Source: Hyphomicrobiales bacterium (lineage in GTDB: Bacteria; Pseudomonadota; Alphaproteobacteria; Rhizobiales; RI-29). Taken from it: a DNA stretch of 64,000 nucleotides. The translations under genes and the position numbers were made by a program. The stretch is from the NCBI GenBank assembly GCA_016125495.1, contig WGLQ01000025.1, forward strand, positions 1 through 64,000, written 5' to 3'. This document shows, piece by piece, positions 18,583-27,809 of the stretch (the first letter of the stretch is position 1; every line of letters begins with the position of its first letter). The notes beneath the pieces are model-generated. The model searched no databases and was not told the origin of the DNA. It worked only from the letters and a program-made list of their open reading frames with translations.

Positions 18583-18646
18583 GGTGTTCGCCCGGCTGGG
18601 GTTCGGGACGCCGGCACCCCGCAACCCACGCAATAATGGTATCGTC

Positions 18647-19678
18647 TCAACTCGACAGCGGTCCGCCCGCCGCCCGCCAAGCCGCGAGACCGCCGGAAAT
18701 GTGCGCCGCACCGGCCAGGCCGGCATCCTCGGCCGCCTGCACCGCCATCGCCGAGCGCTCACCGAACGCGCAGTAGAAGACGAGGCGACGGTCGCGCCCG
18801 AGCATGGCGAGAACACCGCCTGGAGCGATGCTCTCGGGCAGTTGCTGGTAGGGCAGATGCAGCGCCCCGGGGATGGCGCCAGTGCGCGCCCGCTCGCCCT
18901 GCTCGCGAAGATCCACCAACGCGACATCCCCCCGCTCGACCAATCCGATGGCCTCGCGCGCATCGATGGCGAGGCCGCGGCTGGCAACGTCCTCCTGCGC
19001 CAGCCCGACGCGCATGTTCGCCGGTATCGCCACGTCCATCATCTTGGGGTTCGGCAGATTGAGACTGGCCATCAATTCGACGTACGCATCGACCGAGGGC
19101 ACCTGGAGGCGCGGATTGCAGCGGCGCTCCTCGCCGATCGTGCTGACGGTATCGCCCTTGTAGTCGTGCGCCGGATAGACGAGCGTCTGCTCCGGCAGGC
19201 GCAACAGGCGATTGAAGAGCGAATCGTACTGCGCCCGCGCATCGCCGTTCTGGAAGTCCGTGCGCCCGGTACCGCGGATCAGCAGCGTATCGCCGGTGAA
19301 AACGCGATCGGGCATCGTGAAGGAGTAGGAATCGTCCGTATGCCCGGGCGTGTAGATGACGCCGAGGCGGATGCCGTCGATATCGATGCTGTCACCGTCC
19401 GCAACCCGCATCGAGACGACATCTGCCTTGGTCTGTTCACCCATCACGGTGATGCAGCGGGTCTGATCGCGCAGCGCCCCGAGCCCGGTGACGTGGTCCG
19501 CATGCATGTGCGTGTCGATCGCCTTGACGAGACGCAGGTCGAGATCGCGCAACAGGTGTATGTAGCGGTCGACCTTCTCCAGCACGGGATCGATGATGAG
19601 CGCCTCCGCCCCCCGCCGGCTGGCGATGAGGTAGCTGTAGGTGCCGGAGGTCTGATCGAAGAGCTGCCGGAAGATCAT
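18647..19678 (-). CDS. Persulfide dioxygenase-rhodanese fusion
   Basis: A 343-residue two-domain enzyme. Residues 1-230 are an ETHE1-like metallo-beta-lactamase fold with HxHxDH (H57, H59, D61, H62), H113 and D130 as iron ligands, oxidising glutathione persulfide to sulfite. Residues 237-343 form a rhodanese domain with active-site C303 in FYCAFGERS. Such fusions act in sulfide detoxification. An AGGAGG site precedes the ATG at 19678. It lies 64 bp upstream of the DUF2182-DUF1326 pair on the same strand. Confidence 0.92.
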   Translation of the reverse strand: MIFRQLFDQTSGTYSYLIASRRGAEALIIDPVLEKVDRYIHLLRDLDLRLVKAIDTHMHADHVTGLGALRDQTRCITVMGEQTKADVVSMRVADGDSIDIDGIRLGVIYTPGHTDDSYSFTMPDRVFTGDTLLIRGTGRTDFQNGDARAQYDSLFNRLLRLPEQTLVYPAHDYKGDTVSTIGEERRCNPRLQVPSVDAYVELMASLNLPNPKMMDVAIPANMRVGLAQEDVASRGLAIDAREAIGLVERGDVALVDLREQGERARTGAIPGALHLPYQQLPESIAPGGVLAMLGRDRRLVFYCAFGERSAMAVQAAEDAGLAGAAHISGGLAAWRAAGGPLSS

Positions 19679-20106
19679 GGCGGGCCTCCTCTGGAAGGTG
19701 GTGACGTCGGCCGGCGCCCGCCTGTGGCCGGGCGTGCGATCGCGGCCCAATCAACCACCCGCGCCGGCCGCGCGCAACCTGCCGCGTGGGATCACCGTTT
19801 CACGAGGGGGCGGCGCCCGTTGCATCCGGGGATCGCCACATCACGGCTCCCGGGCGCGGTGCAGCGTGGAGCAAAGCGGAACGGTGCGCCGCAGACCCGG
19901 GACCGCCCGCGTTCAGCTCCCTTCATGGCGACCCCGGATCAGCGGGGCACCACTTCGTGCTGCACCGCATCCGGGGATCGTGGGGATGGCGCGCCGCATT
20001 CGGGGATCGTCACATCACGCGTCCCGGAGAAGGCGGGCAAGGCCCGCCGCACATCCGGGACCCAGGAGAGGAGCCCGAAGGGCCGTGTCCCTGGAGGGCG
20101 CGCCGC
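19679..20106. repeat. Cluster of palindromic intergenic repeats
   Basis: About 430 bp without genes between parC and the persulfide dioxygenase gene, filled with related palindromes built on CCGGGATC-like cores. Three inverted units are clear: 19849-19901 (CCCGGG arms), 19932-19976 (CCCCGGAT/ATCCGGGG arms, 8 bp) and 20022-20060 (TCCCGG/CCGGGA outer and GGCGGGC/GCCCGCC inner arms). A 32-nt direct repeat is present at 19822-19853 and 19996-20027 with four mismatches. The arrangement resembles REP/BIME-type intergenic elements. Confidence 0.7.
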
Positions 20107-22359
20107 TCAGCCGAAGGCCGGGCCGAAGGTGCCGGAACGCGGAAAACCGCGCGGAACCGGCTGGCCGGCCGAGGCGCGGGCGCCGGACCATTCATCGGCG
20201 TTGCTCATGCCCTGGCGGCGGCCGGCGGGATCGGTCCAGAAAAGCCCCTCGCGCATCGAAAAGACGCGCGCATCGAGGAGCGTCGTCTTGTTGAGGCGCA
20301 TGAGGCGGATGCCCTTACCGCGCGTCATCTCGTTGATCTCGGAGAGCGGGAAAACCAGCATCTGCCGCTTCTCGCTGACCACCGCGACACTGTCCCCCTC
20401 GGCGGGGACGCAAATGCACGCTTCGTCGGGCTCGGTGACGTTCAGCACCTGGCGCCCCTTGCGCGTCATGGCGATCAACTCGTCTTCCGGCACCACGAAT
20501 CCGTTGCCGCCGCTCGAGGCCACAAGCAGCTTGCGCCCCGGCACATGCGCAAAGAGTTCGACCGTCTCGTGGTTCTCCTCGAGGTCGATCATGAGGCGCA
20601 CCGGTTCGCCATGGCCACGCCCGCCGGGCAGTTTGTCGGCCGCGAGAGTGAAGAATTTCCCGTTCGTCGTCATCAGCAGGAGCTTGTCGGTGGTCTGCGC
20701 CCTGACCACGCGCTTCAGCTTGTCGCCCTCCTTGAACGGCACCTTGGAGAGATCGTCGATGTGCCCTTTCATAGCCCGGATCCAGCCCTTTTCCGAGAGG
20801 ATCACGGTCACCGGCTCGCGCTCGATCATCGCCTCGGCGAGATCGACCTCGATCTCCGGCGCCTCGCCATAGGAGGTCCGCCGGCGCCCGAGCGGCGTCG
20901 ACTTGCCGAAGCTCTCACGCGTTGTCTCGACCTCGTCGGCGATGCGCGACCACTGCTTCTTGTCCGATCCGAGCAGGTCGATCAGTTCGGCGCGCTCCTT
21001 GGAGAGGCGATCGTGCTCGCCCCTGATCTCGATCTCCTGGAGCTTGTTGAGGGCCCGAAGGCGCATCTCGAGGATCGCGTTGGTCTGCACCTCGGTGAGC
21101 CCGAAGCGCGCCATCAACTCGTCCTTGGGCCGATCCTCGAAGCGGATGATGCGGATCACTTCGTCGAGGTTGAGATAGGCGATGAGGTAGCCGTCGAGGA
21201 CTTCGAGCCGGTTCTCGATCTTGGCGAGGCGGTGCCGCGAGCGGCGGATCAGCACTTCCTTGCGGTGGTCGAGCCACTGGCGCAGCGCCTCGGCGAGACC
21301 GAGGACGTTCGGCACGAGCCCCTTGGAAAGCACGTTCATATTGAAGGAAAAGCGCGTCTCGAGCTCGGTCAGCTTGAAGAGCGATTCCATCAGCACGACG
21401 GGATCGACCGTGCGGCTCTTGGGCTCCAGCACGAGGCGGATGTCCTCGGCCGATTCGTCGTTGACGTCGGCGAGCAGCGGCAGGCGCTTGTCCTGGAGGA
21501 GTTCGGCGATCTTCTCCACGAGCCGCGACTTCTGAACCTGATAGGGGATCTCGGTGACGACGATCACGTAGGTGCCGCGCCCAGTCTCCTCCTTTTGCCA
21601 GCGCGCACGCAGGCGAAAGCCGCCCCGCCCGGTTTCGTAGGCCTCGAGGATCGCCTCGCGGCTCTCGACCACGATCCCGCCGGTCGGGAAATCCGGTCCC
21701 GGCACGAACTGCATGAGGTCGGCCGTCGTCGCCTTCGGATGCCTGATGAGATGCAGCGCGGCGGCGCAGAGTTCATCGACGTTGTGCGGCGGGATCGACG
21801 TCGCCATGCCGACCGCGATGCCACTCGAGCCATTGGCGAGCAGGTTCGGAAAGGCCGCCGGCAGCACGACCGGCTCCTGATCGGCCCCGTCGTAGGTCGG
21901 GCGGAAATCGACCGCGTCCTCGTCGATCCCTTGGAGCAGGAGGGCCGCGACATCCGTCATGCGCGCCTCGGTGTAGCGCATGGCGGCCGGGTTATCGCCG
22001 TCGATGTTGCCGAAGTTGCCTTGCCCGTCGACCAGCGGATAGCGGACCGCGAAATCCTGAGCGAGGCGAGCGAGCGCATCGTAGATCGCCTGGTCGCCGT
22101 GCGGATGGAAGCCACCCATCACCTCGCCGACGATCTTCGCGCACTTCTTGAAGGCGGAGTCCGGATCGAGCCTCAGGTTGCGCATCGCATAGAGCAGCCG
22201 GCGATGCACGGGCTTGAGGCCGTCCCGCACGTCCGGCAGGGCGCGGTGCATGATGGTGGAGAGCGCATAGGCGAGATAGCGCTCCTCGAGCGCCTCGCGC
22301 AGCCCCACCGGCTCGTATGGCTCACCGCCGTCCGGCGGCAGAATCGGTTTATCGCTCAT
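20107..22359 (-). CDS. parC: DNA topoisomerase IV subunit A
   Basis: A 750-residue type IIA topoisomerase A subunit that decatenates chromosomes with ParE. The catalytic pair is R128-Y129 in [10 protein letters not shown]. The 5Y-CAP winged-helix region, tower and coiled-coil regions are followed by a C-terminal beta-pinwheel. Total length matches alphaproteobacterial ParC rather than GyrA, and the GyrA box is absent. The ATG at 22359 ([21 protein letters not shown]) is selected by homology; the ribosome-binding site is weak. parE is not in the window. Confidence 0.95.
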   Translation of the reverse strand: MSDKPILPPDGGEPYEPVGLREALEERYLAYALSTIMHRALPDVRDGLKPVHRRLLYAMRNLRLDPDSAFKKCAKIVGEVMGGFHPHGDQAIYDALARLAQDFAVRYPLVDGQGNFGNIDGDNPAAMRYTEARMTDVAALLLQGIDEDAVDFRPTYDGADQEPVVLPAAFPNLLANGSSGIAVGMATSIPPHNVDELCAAALHLIRHPKATTADLMQFVPGPDFPTGGIVVESREAILEAYETGRGGFRLRARWQKEETGRGTYVIVVTEIPYQVQKSRLVEKIAELLQDKRLPLLADVNDESAEDIRLVLEPKSRTVDPVVLMESLFKLTELETRFSFNMNVLSKGLVPNVLGLAEALRQWLDHRKEVLIRRSRHRLAKIENRLEVLDGYLIAYLNLDEVIRIIRFEDRPKDELMARFGLTEVQTNAILEMRLRALNKLQEIEIRGEHDRLSKERAELIDLLGSDKKQWSRIADEVETTRESFGKSTPLGRRRTSYGEAPEIEVDLAEAMIEREPVTVILSEKGWIRAMKGHIDDLSKVPFKEGDKLKRVVRAQTTDKLLLMTTNGKFFTLAADKLPGGRGHGEPVRLMIDLEENHETVELFAHVPGRKLLVASSGGNGFVVPEDELIAMTRKGRQVLNVTEPDEACICVPAEGDSVAVVSEKRQMLVFPLSEINEMTRGKGIRLMRLNKTTLLDARVFSMREGLFWTDPAGRRQGMSNADEWSGARASAGQPVPRGFPRSGTFGPAFG

Positions 22360-22544
22360 GGACCCGAGGTGCCATCGCACGGCAGGTCCCGCAAGGGCCC
22401 CTGGGCCACAGCCGGGCCCGGTGCAATCGGCTATTCTGACGGACACGCGACCGGCTGCGAGGCTGGTGTCGGACGTTTCCAGTCATCGGGGCTGCGGTTC
22501 CCGGCGTAGGGATTAGGGGTCATGCGAATGAGGAAGGCTGGCGT

Positions 22545-23888
22545 GTGAAAGACCCGGCACGACAACTGGCGAGCGACGACACCGGGGTGAGCCGTCTCGT
22601 CGAGCACCCGCAGCGCGAGAGCCTGCTCGGCGAAATGCACGCGCGCCCGTTCGATCCCGTCGTCCCGCCGAGGCACTACCTGCATTTCGCCGTCCTGAGC
22701 GGGGACGGAGACGAGGAGATGACGCGAGCGGCCCTCGCCTCGATGGCCCGGGCCCGTGGCCAGGCGTTACCCGCGCCGAACGCGAGTTTCCATCGCCTCG
22801 CCTCGGGTCCCTGGGATGTGCGCTGGGAACAGCACACCGAATTCATGACGGTTCGCCTCGGCACCCGGAAAGGGGATGGCGACAAGCTCTTCGGATCGGG
22901 CAGCATCGAGACGCTCGGCGAACTCGGGTTGCGACCCACCGGTCAACTCCTGGTCGCGACACGCCTGACAATCGTGCCGGCCGACAGTCTTCGCGTGAGT
23001 CTCGATGAGATCTTCGATCGCAGCAGTCTGTGCATCGTCGAAGCCGAGGCCGGGGCCGCCCGCGTCGCGACGGACTTTCTGGCCGATCCGACCGGGTTCA
23101 CGCGCATCCTCGTTCTCGACGAGGGACTGACGGACCTCCAGGCCGGCGCCCTGGTACAACGCCTTCTCGAACTCGAAACGTACCGAACGCTGGCCCTGCT
23201 GGGACTTCCCGTCGCCCGTTCCGCCGCGCCGCTGGTGCGCGATTTCGAGCATCAACTCGCCGGGGTGACGCGGGCGATCGCGGATTCCACGGGCGTCGGC
23301 GAGAACCAGGCCCTTCTCACCCGACTGACCGACCTCGCCGCCCGTCTCGAAGCCCTTGCGGCCGAGAGCAGCTTCCGCTTCGGTGCGAGCCGCGCCTATG
23401 GCGAGCTGGTCGAAGCGCGCATCAAGGCGATCCACGAACGCCCCTATGGCACGGGGCGCACCTTCTCGGCCTTTTTTGCCCGCCGCCTCACGCCGGCGAT
23501 CGCCACTTGCAACGCAATCGAGAAGCGACAGGATACGCTCTCGCGCAAGTTGCTGCGAACCGCCGAACTCTTGCGCACGCGCATCCAATTCGAGCTCGAG
23601 CGCCAGAACCGCGATCTGCTCGCCTCGATGAACCGCAGAGCACAGATGCAGCTGCGCCTTCAGCAGACCGTCGAGGGGCTGTCGATCGCGGCCGTGAGCT
23701 ACTACGTCGTCGGCCTCATTGGCTACATCTCAAAGGGCTTCGAGGGCCACAAGCTGCTCGGCCTGACGGTCTCGGCCTCTCTCGTGACCGCGGTGAGCGT
23801 GCCGGTCGTGATCGCCGTGGTCTGGCTGCTGCTCCGGCGCGCGACGCGGCGCTTTCGTGGCCATGACGGACACGCCGACCGGCCGTGA
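22545..23888 (+). CDS. DUF3422 family membrane protein
   Basis: A 447-residue protein beginning with a GTG that has an AGGAAGG site 7-8 nt upstream. The N-terminal motif ESLLGEMHARPFDPVVPPRHYLHFAVL is diagnostic of DUF3422. The middle is helical (coiled coil about 330-375, TLSRKLLRTAELLRTRIQFELERQNR) and two transmembrane helices close the protein (about 383-433). Function is unknown; the architecture suggests a large cytoplasmic domain anchored by a C-terminal hairpin. It is divergent from parC. Confidence 0.9.
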   Translation: MKDPARQLASDDTGVSRLVEHPQRESLLGEMHARPFDPVVPPRHYLHFAVLSGDGDEEMTRAALASMARARGQALPAPNASFHRLASGPWDVRWEQHTEFMTVRLGTRKGDGDKLFGSGSIETLGELGLRPTGQLLVATRLTIVPADSLRVSLDEIFDRSSLCIVEAEAGAARVATDFLADPTGFTRILVLDEGLTDLQAGALVQRLLELETYRTLALLGLPVARSAAPLVRDFEHQLAGVTRAIADSTGVGENQALLTRLTDLAARLEALAAESSFRFGASRAYGELVEARIKAIHERPYGTGRTFSAFFARRLTPAIATCNAIEKRQDTLSRKLLRTAELLRTRIQFELERQNRDLLASMNRRAQMQLRLQQTVEGLSIAAVSYYVVGLIGYISKGFEGHKLLGLTVSASLVTAVSVPVVIAVVWLLLRRATRRFRGHDGHADRP

Positions 23889-23924
23889 CATCGATGCCGG
23901 TCCCGCTTCGGGCCAGCTGCCGGA

Positions 23925-24626
23925 TCAGTAGGCCTCGCAGGGCCAATGGCCGGGTGCCGTCAGCCCGCTCGGCAGCCGCGTCGCCGAGTTCCCGCAGGAC
24001 ACTTCGAGTTGCTGCTGCGTGATTCCTTTTGCGCCAGAAATGTCCGCGTCCTCGAAATGGGCGCGAAGCAGGTAGGCATGAGTGAAGTCCGCACCGGTGA
24101 GATCGGCGCCCGCGAATGTTGCCCGCGAGAGATTGGCGTACTTGAGATCGGCCTGCCGGAGGATGGCCTTCTCGAACTGCACCCGGTTGAACTGCCCCTC
24201 GGCCATGCGGGCCGCGGCGAGGTTGGCACCGGAAAGATTCGCCCGGCTGAAGTCGGATTTCTCGAGGTCGACGCGCTCGAGCCGGGCACCGCTGAGGACC
24301 GTACGGTGACCGACCGCCTTGTGCAGGCTGGCACCGGTCAGATCCACGTTCGCAAGGTCGGCCCGTGTGAGGTCGGCCCGCTCGAGGTTGGCGCCGGCAA
24401 GGTTGGTGCCCACGAGTCGGGTCGAGGCCAGCATGGTGCGCTCGAGGTTGGCGCCGCGCATGTCCTCGTTGCTCAACAGCATGCCGATCTTCTTGCAGCC
24501 CGACCAATCGATCCCGGGTGCCGGACGATCGCTGCACGAGGCGTTCGTTTGCGGCGTGCCGACGAACTGACCGACGGTGAGCGCTGCGATCGTGAGAAGA
24601 ATGGCTGCTGTCCGCTTCATTGGCAT
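23925..24626 (-). CDS. Exported pentapeptide-repeat protein
   Basis: A 233-residue protein with a Sec signal peptide (about 1-30) and a central right-handed quadrilateral beta-helix made of A(D/N)LXX pentapeptides (about 52-188, e.g. ANLERADLTRADLANVDLTG). Short segments with paired cysteines flank it (C31 and C44; C212 and C230). Pentapeptide proteins mimic DNA or act as scaffolds; a secreted one more likely has a structural role. Two Met codons at 24626 and 24620 could both start it, with no strong ribosome-binding site for either. Confidence 0.85.
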   Translation of the reverse strand: MPMKRTAAILLTIAALTVGQFVGTPQTNASCSDRPAPGIDWSGCKKIGMLLSNEDMRGANLERTMLASTRLVGTNLAGANLERADLTRADLANVDLTGASLHKAVGHRTVLSGARLERVDLEKSDFSRANLSGANLAAARMAEGQFNRVQFEKAILRQADLKYANLSRATFAGADLTGADFTHAYLLRAHFEDADISGAKGITQQQLEVSCGNSATRLPSGLTAPGHWPCEAY

Positions 24627-24680
24627 GGCTCGATCCGACGTTGTTCCAATCGGCAGGCTGTCCAGGCTTCCTCCGTATCA

Positions 24681-24706
24681 GCGGGACCCGGTAAAGCCGG
24701 GTCCGC
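24681..24706. repeat. GC-rich hairpin between recO and the pentapeptide gene
   Basis: GCGGGACCCGG and CCGGGTCCGC form a 10-bp stem (one bulged G) around a short TAAAG loop, 87 nt past the recO stop on the minus strand. There is no T-tract on either side, so it may be a Rho-independent-like hairpin, an mRNA 3' stabiliser, or a relative of the palindromes at 19.8-20.1 kb, which have similar cores. Confidence 0.45.
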
Positions 24707-24792
24707 CTCCCCGATCATATGGAGGCACCAGAAGCTAGCAGACAATGTCGAACAACGAAGTGCTTTCGAGGCCGCCCACGGCCAAGCTGCCC

Positions 24793-25506
24793 TCACGACG
24801 CCGCGAGCACCTGGCGCCGGGCCTCCGGAAGCGCCATCTGGCGCGGCTCCAGCACGTCCCGCGTCAGGAAGAAGCCAGTCAGCGCCAACCCGTCACGGAT
24901 GTCGTCGGCGCTCGCGGACCGGCCCGCGCCCGGCAGCAGGAACGCGGGCAACGCCAGCAGCCGGTCGGCATAGGGAGCACCGGCCGTGCGCGACACCGCT
25001 CGCCGCGAGCGCGGTGAGACGAAGGCGAGATCGTCCGTCGCCCCAGTCGCCGCGCAACTCGCAAGATCGAGCCCGACCCCGAGTTCGCCGAGCAATGCCA
25101 GCTCCCAGCGCACATAGAGCGCCGGCCAGATCTCGACCTCGTCGACGAGCGACAGCACGAACAGCGTCACCTCGAACAACTCGGGATGGGGGTCGCGCTC
25201 GGGCAGGAGACGGGCGAGCGAAGCCAGCGACTGGAGGCCCGACAGGATGACCCGGTTCTCGATGGCCCGCGCCGCATAGGCTCCGCGCAACTCGAGCGTG
25301 CAATTGCCGAGATGGTCTGCGAGTCGTGCCTTCCAGACGACGTCCACGTGATTGCCGATCTGGAGCACCGGTCGCAGCCGCCGCGAACGCCCGCCCCTGA
25401 CGAGGCCGCTGCTACGGCCGTGTCGGCGGGTCAACAGATCGACCACGGCGCTCGTCTCCCCGTGCGGACGCGCCGTGAGCACGATGCCTTCGTCACGCCA
25501 TTCCAT
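24793..25506 (-). CDS. recO: DNA repair protein RecO
   Basis: A 237-residue RecFOR-pathway protein that loads RecA on SSB-coated DNA. The N-terminal OB fold begins MEWRDEGIVLTARPHGETSAVVDLLTRRHGR, the standard start; HGRSSGLVRGGRS and ELALLGELGVGLDLASCAATGATDDLAFVSPRSRRAVSR are typical of alphaproteobacterial RecO. The zinc-binding cysteines of other RecO proteins are largely absent, with C152 the only one in that region. It is usually next to era/rnc or parC; here parC is 2.4 kb away. Confidence 0.93.
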   Translation of the reverse strand: MEWRDEGIVLTARPHGETSAVVDLLTRRHGRSSGLVRGGRSRRLRPVLQIGNHVDVVWKARLADHLGNCTLELRGAYAARAIENRVILSGLQSLASLARLLPERDPHPELFEVTLFVLSLVDEVEIWPALYVRWELALLGELGVGLDLASCAATGATDDLAFVSPRSRRAVSRTAGAPYADRLLALPAFLLPGAGRSASADDIRDGLALTGFFLTRDVLEPRQMALPEARRQVLAAS

Positions 25507-25575
25507 CCCGGCGCCTCCTGCGCCGACCGCATCCCTGGGGTACCGCCCGGATGGCCAGCCGACGCGGCCGCGGCA

Positions 25576-26004
25576 TCAGGACTGGCCGGTTGGCCGGCAA
25601 CTGCCACGAAACTGCGAGACCAGCGGTTGACCGATGATGCCGAGGTGGCGGGAGTGCACGGCCGGCCAGTCTTCCTGCCCCGATTCGCGCTCGTAGATGG
25701 TCGTAATGTTGAGGAACCCAGCGACGGTGACCTCGATGAAGTGCTGCGCATCGAGGGCGCGCACGAGCTTCAACGGCACGCCGCCGGTCTGCGAGACGAG
25801 CACGGCCGTCTCCTTGGCTTCATCGACATTCTGGATCGTGAAGGCCAACTTGACCGGCTGACCGGCACTGAACCCGGTGAGGCCGTAGGTCCAGCTCTGG
25901 CCGTCCGCGAACTCGCAGACGAACGCACGCGGCGCGGCCTCCACGGGAATCGCCGCAACCCCGACCAGGCCGGCAACGGCCAGGACCAATCGAGCAAGTT
26001 GCAT
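25576..26004 (-). CDS. Small exported hypothetical protein (142 aa)
   Basis: A signal peptide (MQLARLVLAVAGLVGVAAIPVEAAPRA) leads a beta-rich mature domain of about 118 residues with two cysteines (FVCEFADG near the start, RGSCRPTGQS at the end) that could form one disulphide. No family recognised. The ATG at 26004 has a GAGAGG site. The gene lies 69 bp upstream of recO on the same strand. Confidence 0.75.
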   Translation of the reverse strand: MQLARLVLAVAGLVGVAAIPVEAAPRAFVCEFADGQSWTYGLTGFSAGQPVKLAFTIQNVDEAKETAVLVSQTGGVPLKLVRALDAQHFIEVTVAGFLNITTIYERESGQEDWPAVHSRHLGIIGQPLVSQFRGSCRPTGQS

Positions 26005-26193
26005 GGACAAACCTCTCCCCCAATTCCCCCTGCGAACCCGTCGTGCCCGCCCCCGCGATGGCCCGGGGCCCAGGCGGCCAGAACCGGACACGCCAGTGTG
26101 TCAGAACTGTGTTGGCATGCGGCTAGAAGGCCCGGTCCGGCGGCAATTCCCACAGGCCGATCGTGCCCTACGCGGGCCGCCCCTCGCCCGATA

Positions 26194-27579
26194 TCAGCTC
26201 TTGAGATAGCCGAGGCTGCGGCCGAATTCGCCGCGATAGGTTTCGAGTTCAGCGGCCACCTGGCGCGGATGCAGCGGACGGCCGTAGTTGGCCATCGACA
26301 GGCGCTCGAGTTCGAGCAGGTGCCCGAGGATCGGCTCGGCGGTCTTGTGGAGCATCGCCACGGCGGCGATCGTGCGCCGGCTCATGTTGACCGGGACCTT
26401 GGGAACGACGTCGGCCAGGATCTCCTTGGCGTCGCGCGACAGATAACTGGAGAAACGCCCGAGCACCGAGATGAGCCGGATCGCGAACGTTTCCCGGAAG
26501 CGGTAACCGTGCTGCTCCATCCACTCGAAGAGTTTGTCCATCAGCAGATCCTGCAAACGCACACGCGCCGTGCGCTCGAAGTCGCGCCACTCGGCGACGA
26601 CATCGAACAGTGGCTCGAGCTCCATGTCGCCGGGCGCGAATGTTGTCGAGGCCTTGACCCCGACCCGATCGAGGAAATCACGGTTGCGCATGGAGATGCG
26701 GGTCGGAAAGGTCGGCAGCATGATGCGCCCAGCCGAGCCGTGATCGAAGGCCATGCGGATCAGCTTGGAGCAGAAGAGCTCGTCATATCCCTCGAGCCGC
26801 ATCGAGAAGTCGTAGAGGATGGGGCGGTTGCGGGCGAGGGCGGCACTCGCGACCTCGTGAATGGTCGTCGCGGCCGCATGGGCGAGCGCCGGATCACGAT
26901 GCCGCAGCAGGACGAGGCGCGCGAGCCCCTGTTCGAGGACGTGATCGAGCGTCGCGATGACCGTACCTTCCTCGATCAGCGCTTCCACGACGCTTTCCGC
27001 GCCGTCCTTGCCGATGTGCACGATGCCGACGTGGCTGAACTGGGAATCGACATCGCCGATACGTGCGATCGCCGCGCTGTTGTGCATGCCGCCACGCATC
27101 AGCAGGACGTCACCGGACTTGAATGTGACGGCCCCTTCGCCCGCATAGCGTGGATGAATTTGGGTTTCCGTGCTGCCGCTGAAAGCACGCTTGGCAACCG
27201 GCTCGCCATCCTGCCCTTCGCGGCGGGGGGCGATGAGTTCACCCATCATATCGCCCGCGTAGCGGCAGGCGCGGAACGTGTTTCTGAGGGCCCGCTCGGC
27301 CCCGGGCGACATCAGGCCCCGTGCGTGCCAGCTCGCGATCTGGTCGCGCAGCCCCATGCGCAATGCGAACAGTTCGCCGACGTGGCGCCCCGCCGCCGCT
27401 CGCACGCGTGCGACATCGTATTTGGCCGGATTGATGTTGAGCAGGGTGCGGTAAATCTGCTCGAGGACGAATTCGGCCTCCTCGGCATCGTCGATCTCGC
27501 GGGCCGCCAGCGCCTTCACATAGGCGAAGTCCTCGTCGAAGCACGACCCCGCGCCCAAACCGCCCTGACCGTCGTTCAT
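26194..27579 (-). CDS. YiiX-like permuted papain-fold hydrolase
   Basis: A 461-residue protein. After a helical N-terminal region, residues about 145-285 match the YiiX/poxvirus G6R clan of permuted NlpC/P60 enzymes: FKSGDVLLMRGG, then SQFSHVGIVHIG (catalytic His), VVEALIEEGTVI, and GYDELFCSKLIRMAF (catalytic Cys). A helical C-terminal domain of about 170 residues follows (including MLHKTAEPILGHLLELERLS). Clan members cleave amide or thioester bonds of lipidated or peptidoglycan-like substrates; the target is unknown. No signal peptide is seen. The ATG at 27579 is chosen over an upstream in-frame codon. Confidence 0.8.
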   Translation of the reverse strand: MNDGQGGLGAGSCFDEDFAYVKALAAREIDDAEEAEFVLEQIYRTLLNINPAKYDVARVRAAAGRHVGELFALRMGLRDQIASWHARGLMSPGAERALRNTFRACRYAGDMMGELIAPRREGQDGEPVAKRAFSGSTETQIHPRYAGEGAVTFKSGDVLLMRGGMHNSAAIARIGDVDSQFSHVGIVHIGKDGAESVVEALIEEGTVIATLDHVLEQGLARLVLLRHRDPALAHAAATTIHEVASAALARNRPILYDFSMRLEGYDELFCSKLIRMAFDHGSAGRIMLPTFPTRISMRNRDFLDRVGVKASTTFAPGDMELEPLFDVVAEWRDFERTARVRLQDLLMDKLFEWMEQHGYRFRETFAIRLISVLGRFSSYLSRDAKEILADVVPKVPVNMSRRTIAAVAMLHKTAEPILGHLLELERLSMANYGRPLHPRQVAAELETYRGEFGRSLGYLKS

Positions 27580-27809
27580 GTCACATCCCGCGTCTCGACC
27601 CACGCCACCCGCGCCGCGTGCCACTACGGCACCGCCAGCGCGCGCTTTCGGCGTATATCATCAGTTGGTCGGGAAATGTGACGGTGCGGGCAACGCGGGC
27701 GGAATGCATCACCGGATGTCGTCCGGCGTTGCACACCGCGCCGATCGCGGCCCCCATTCGAGGTGCGGTCCGCCGTGCCGGGCGGGCCGCCGCGCTTCGA
27801 ACGCCGGCC

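Noticed and set aside
18572-22509. Very long plus-strand open frames opposite the persulfide dioxygenase and parC genes
   Set aside because: Antisense shadows: the minus strand encodes full, well-conserved enzymes; the plus frames have shadow composition and cross intergenic repeats.
25186-27681. 831-codon plus-strand frame
   Set aside because: Spans the reverse complement of recO, a small exported protein and the YiiX-like gene; long antisense frames are expected at this GC content.
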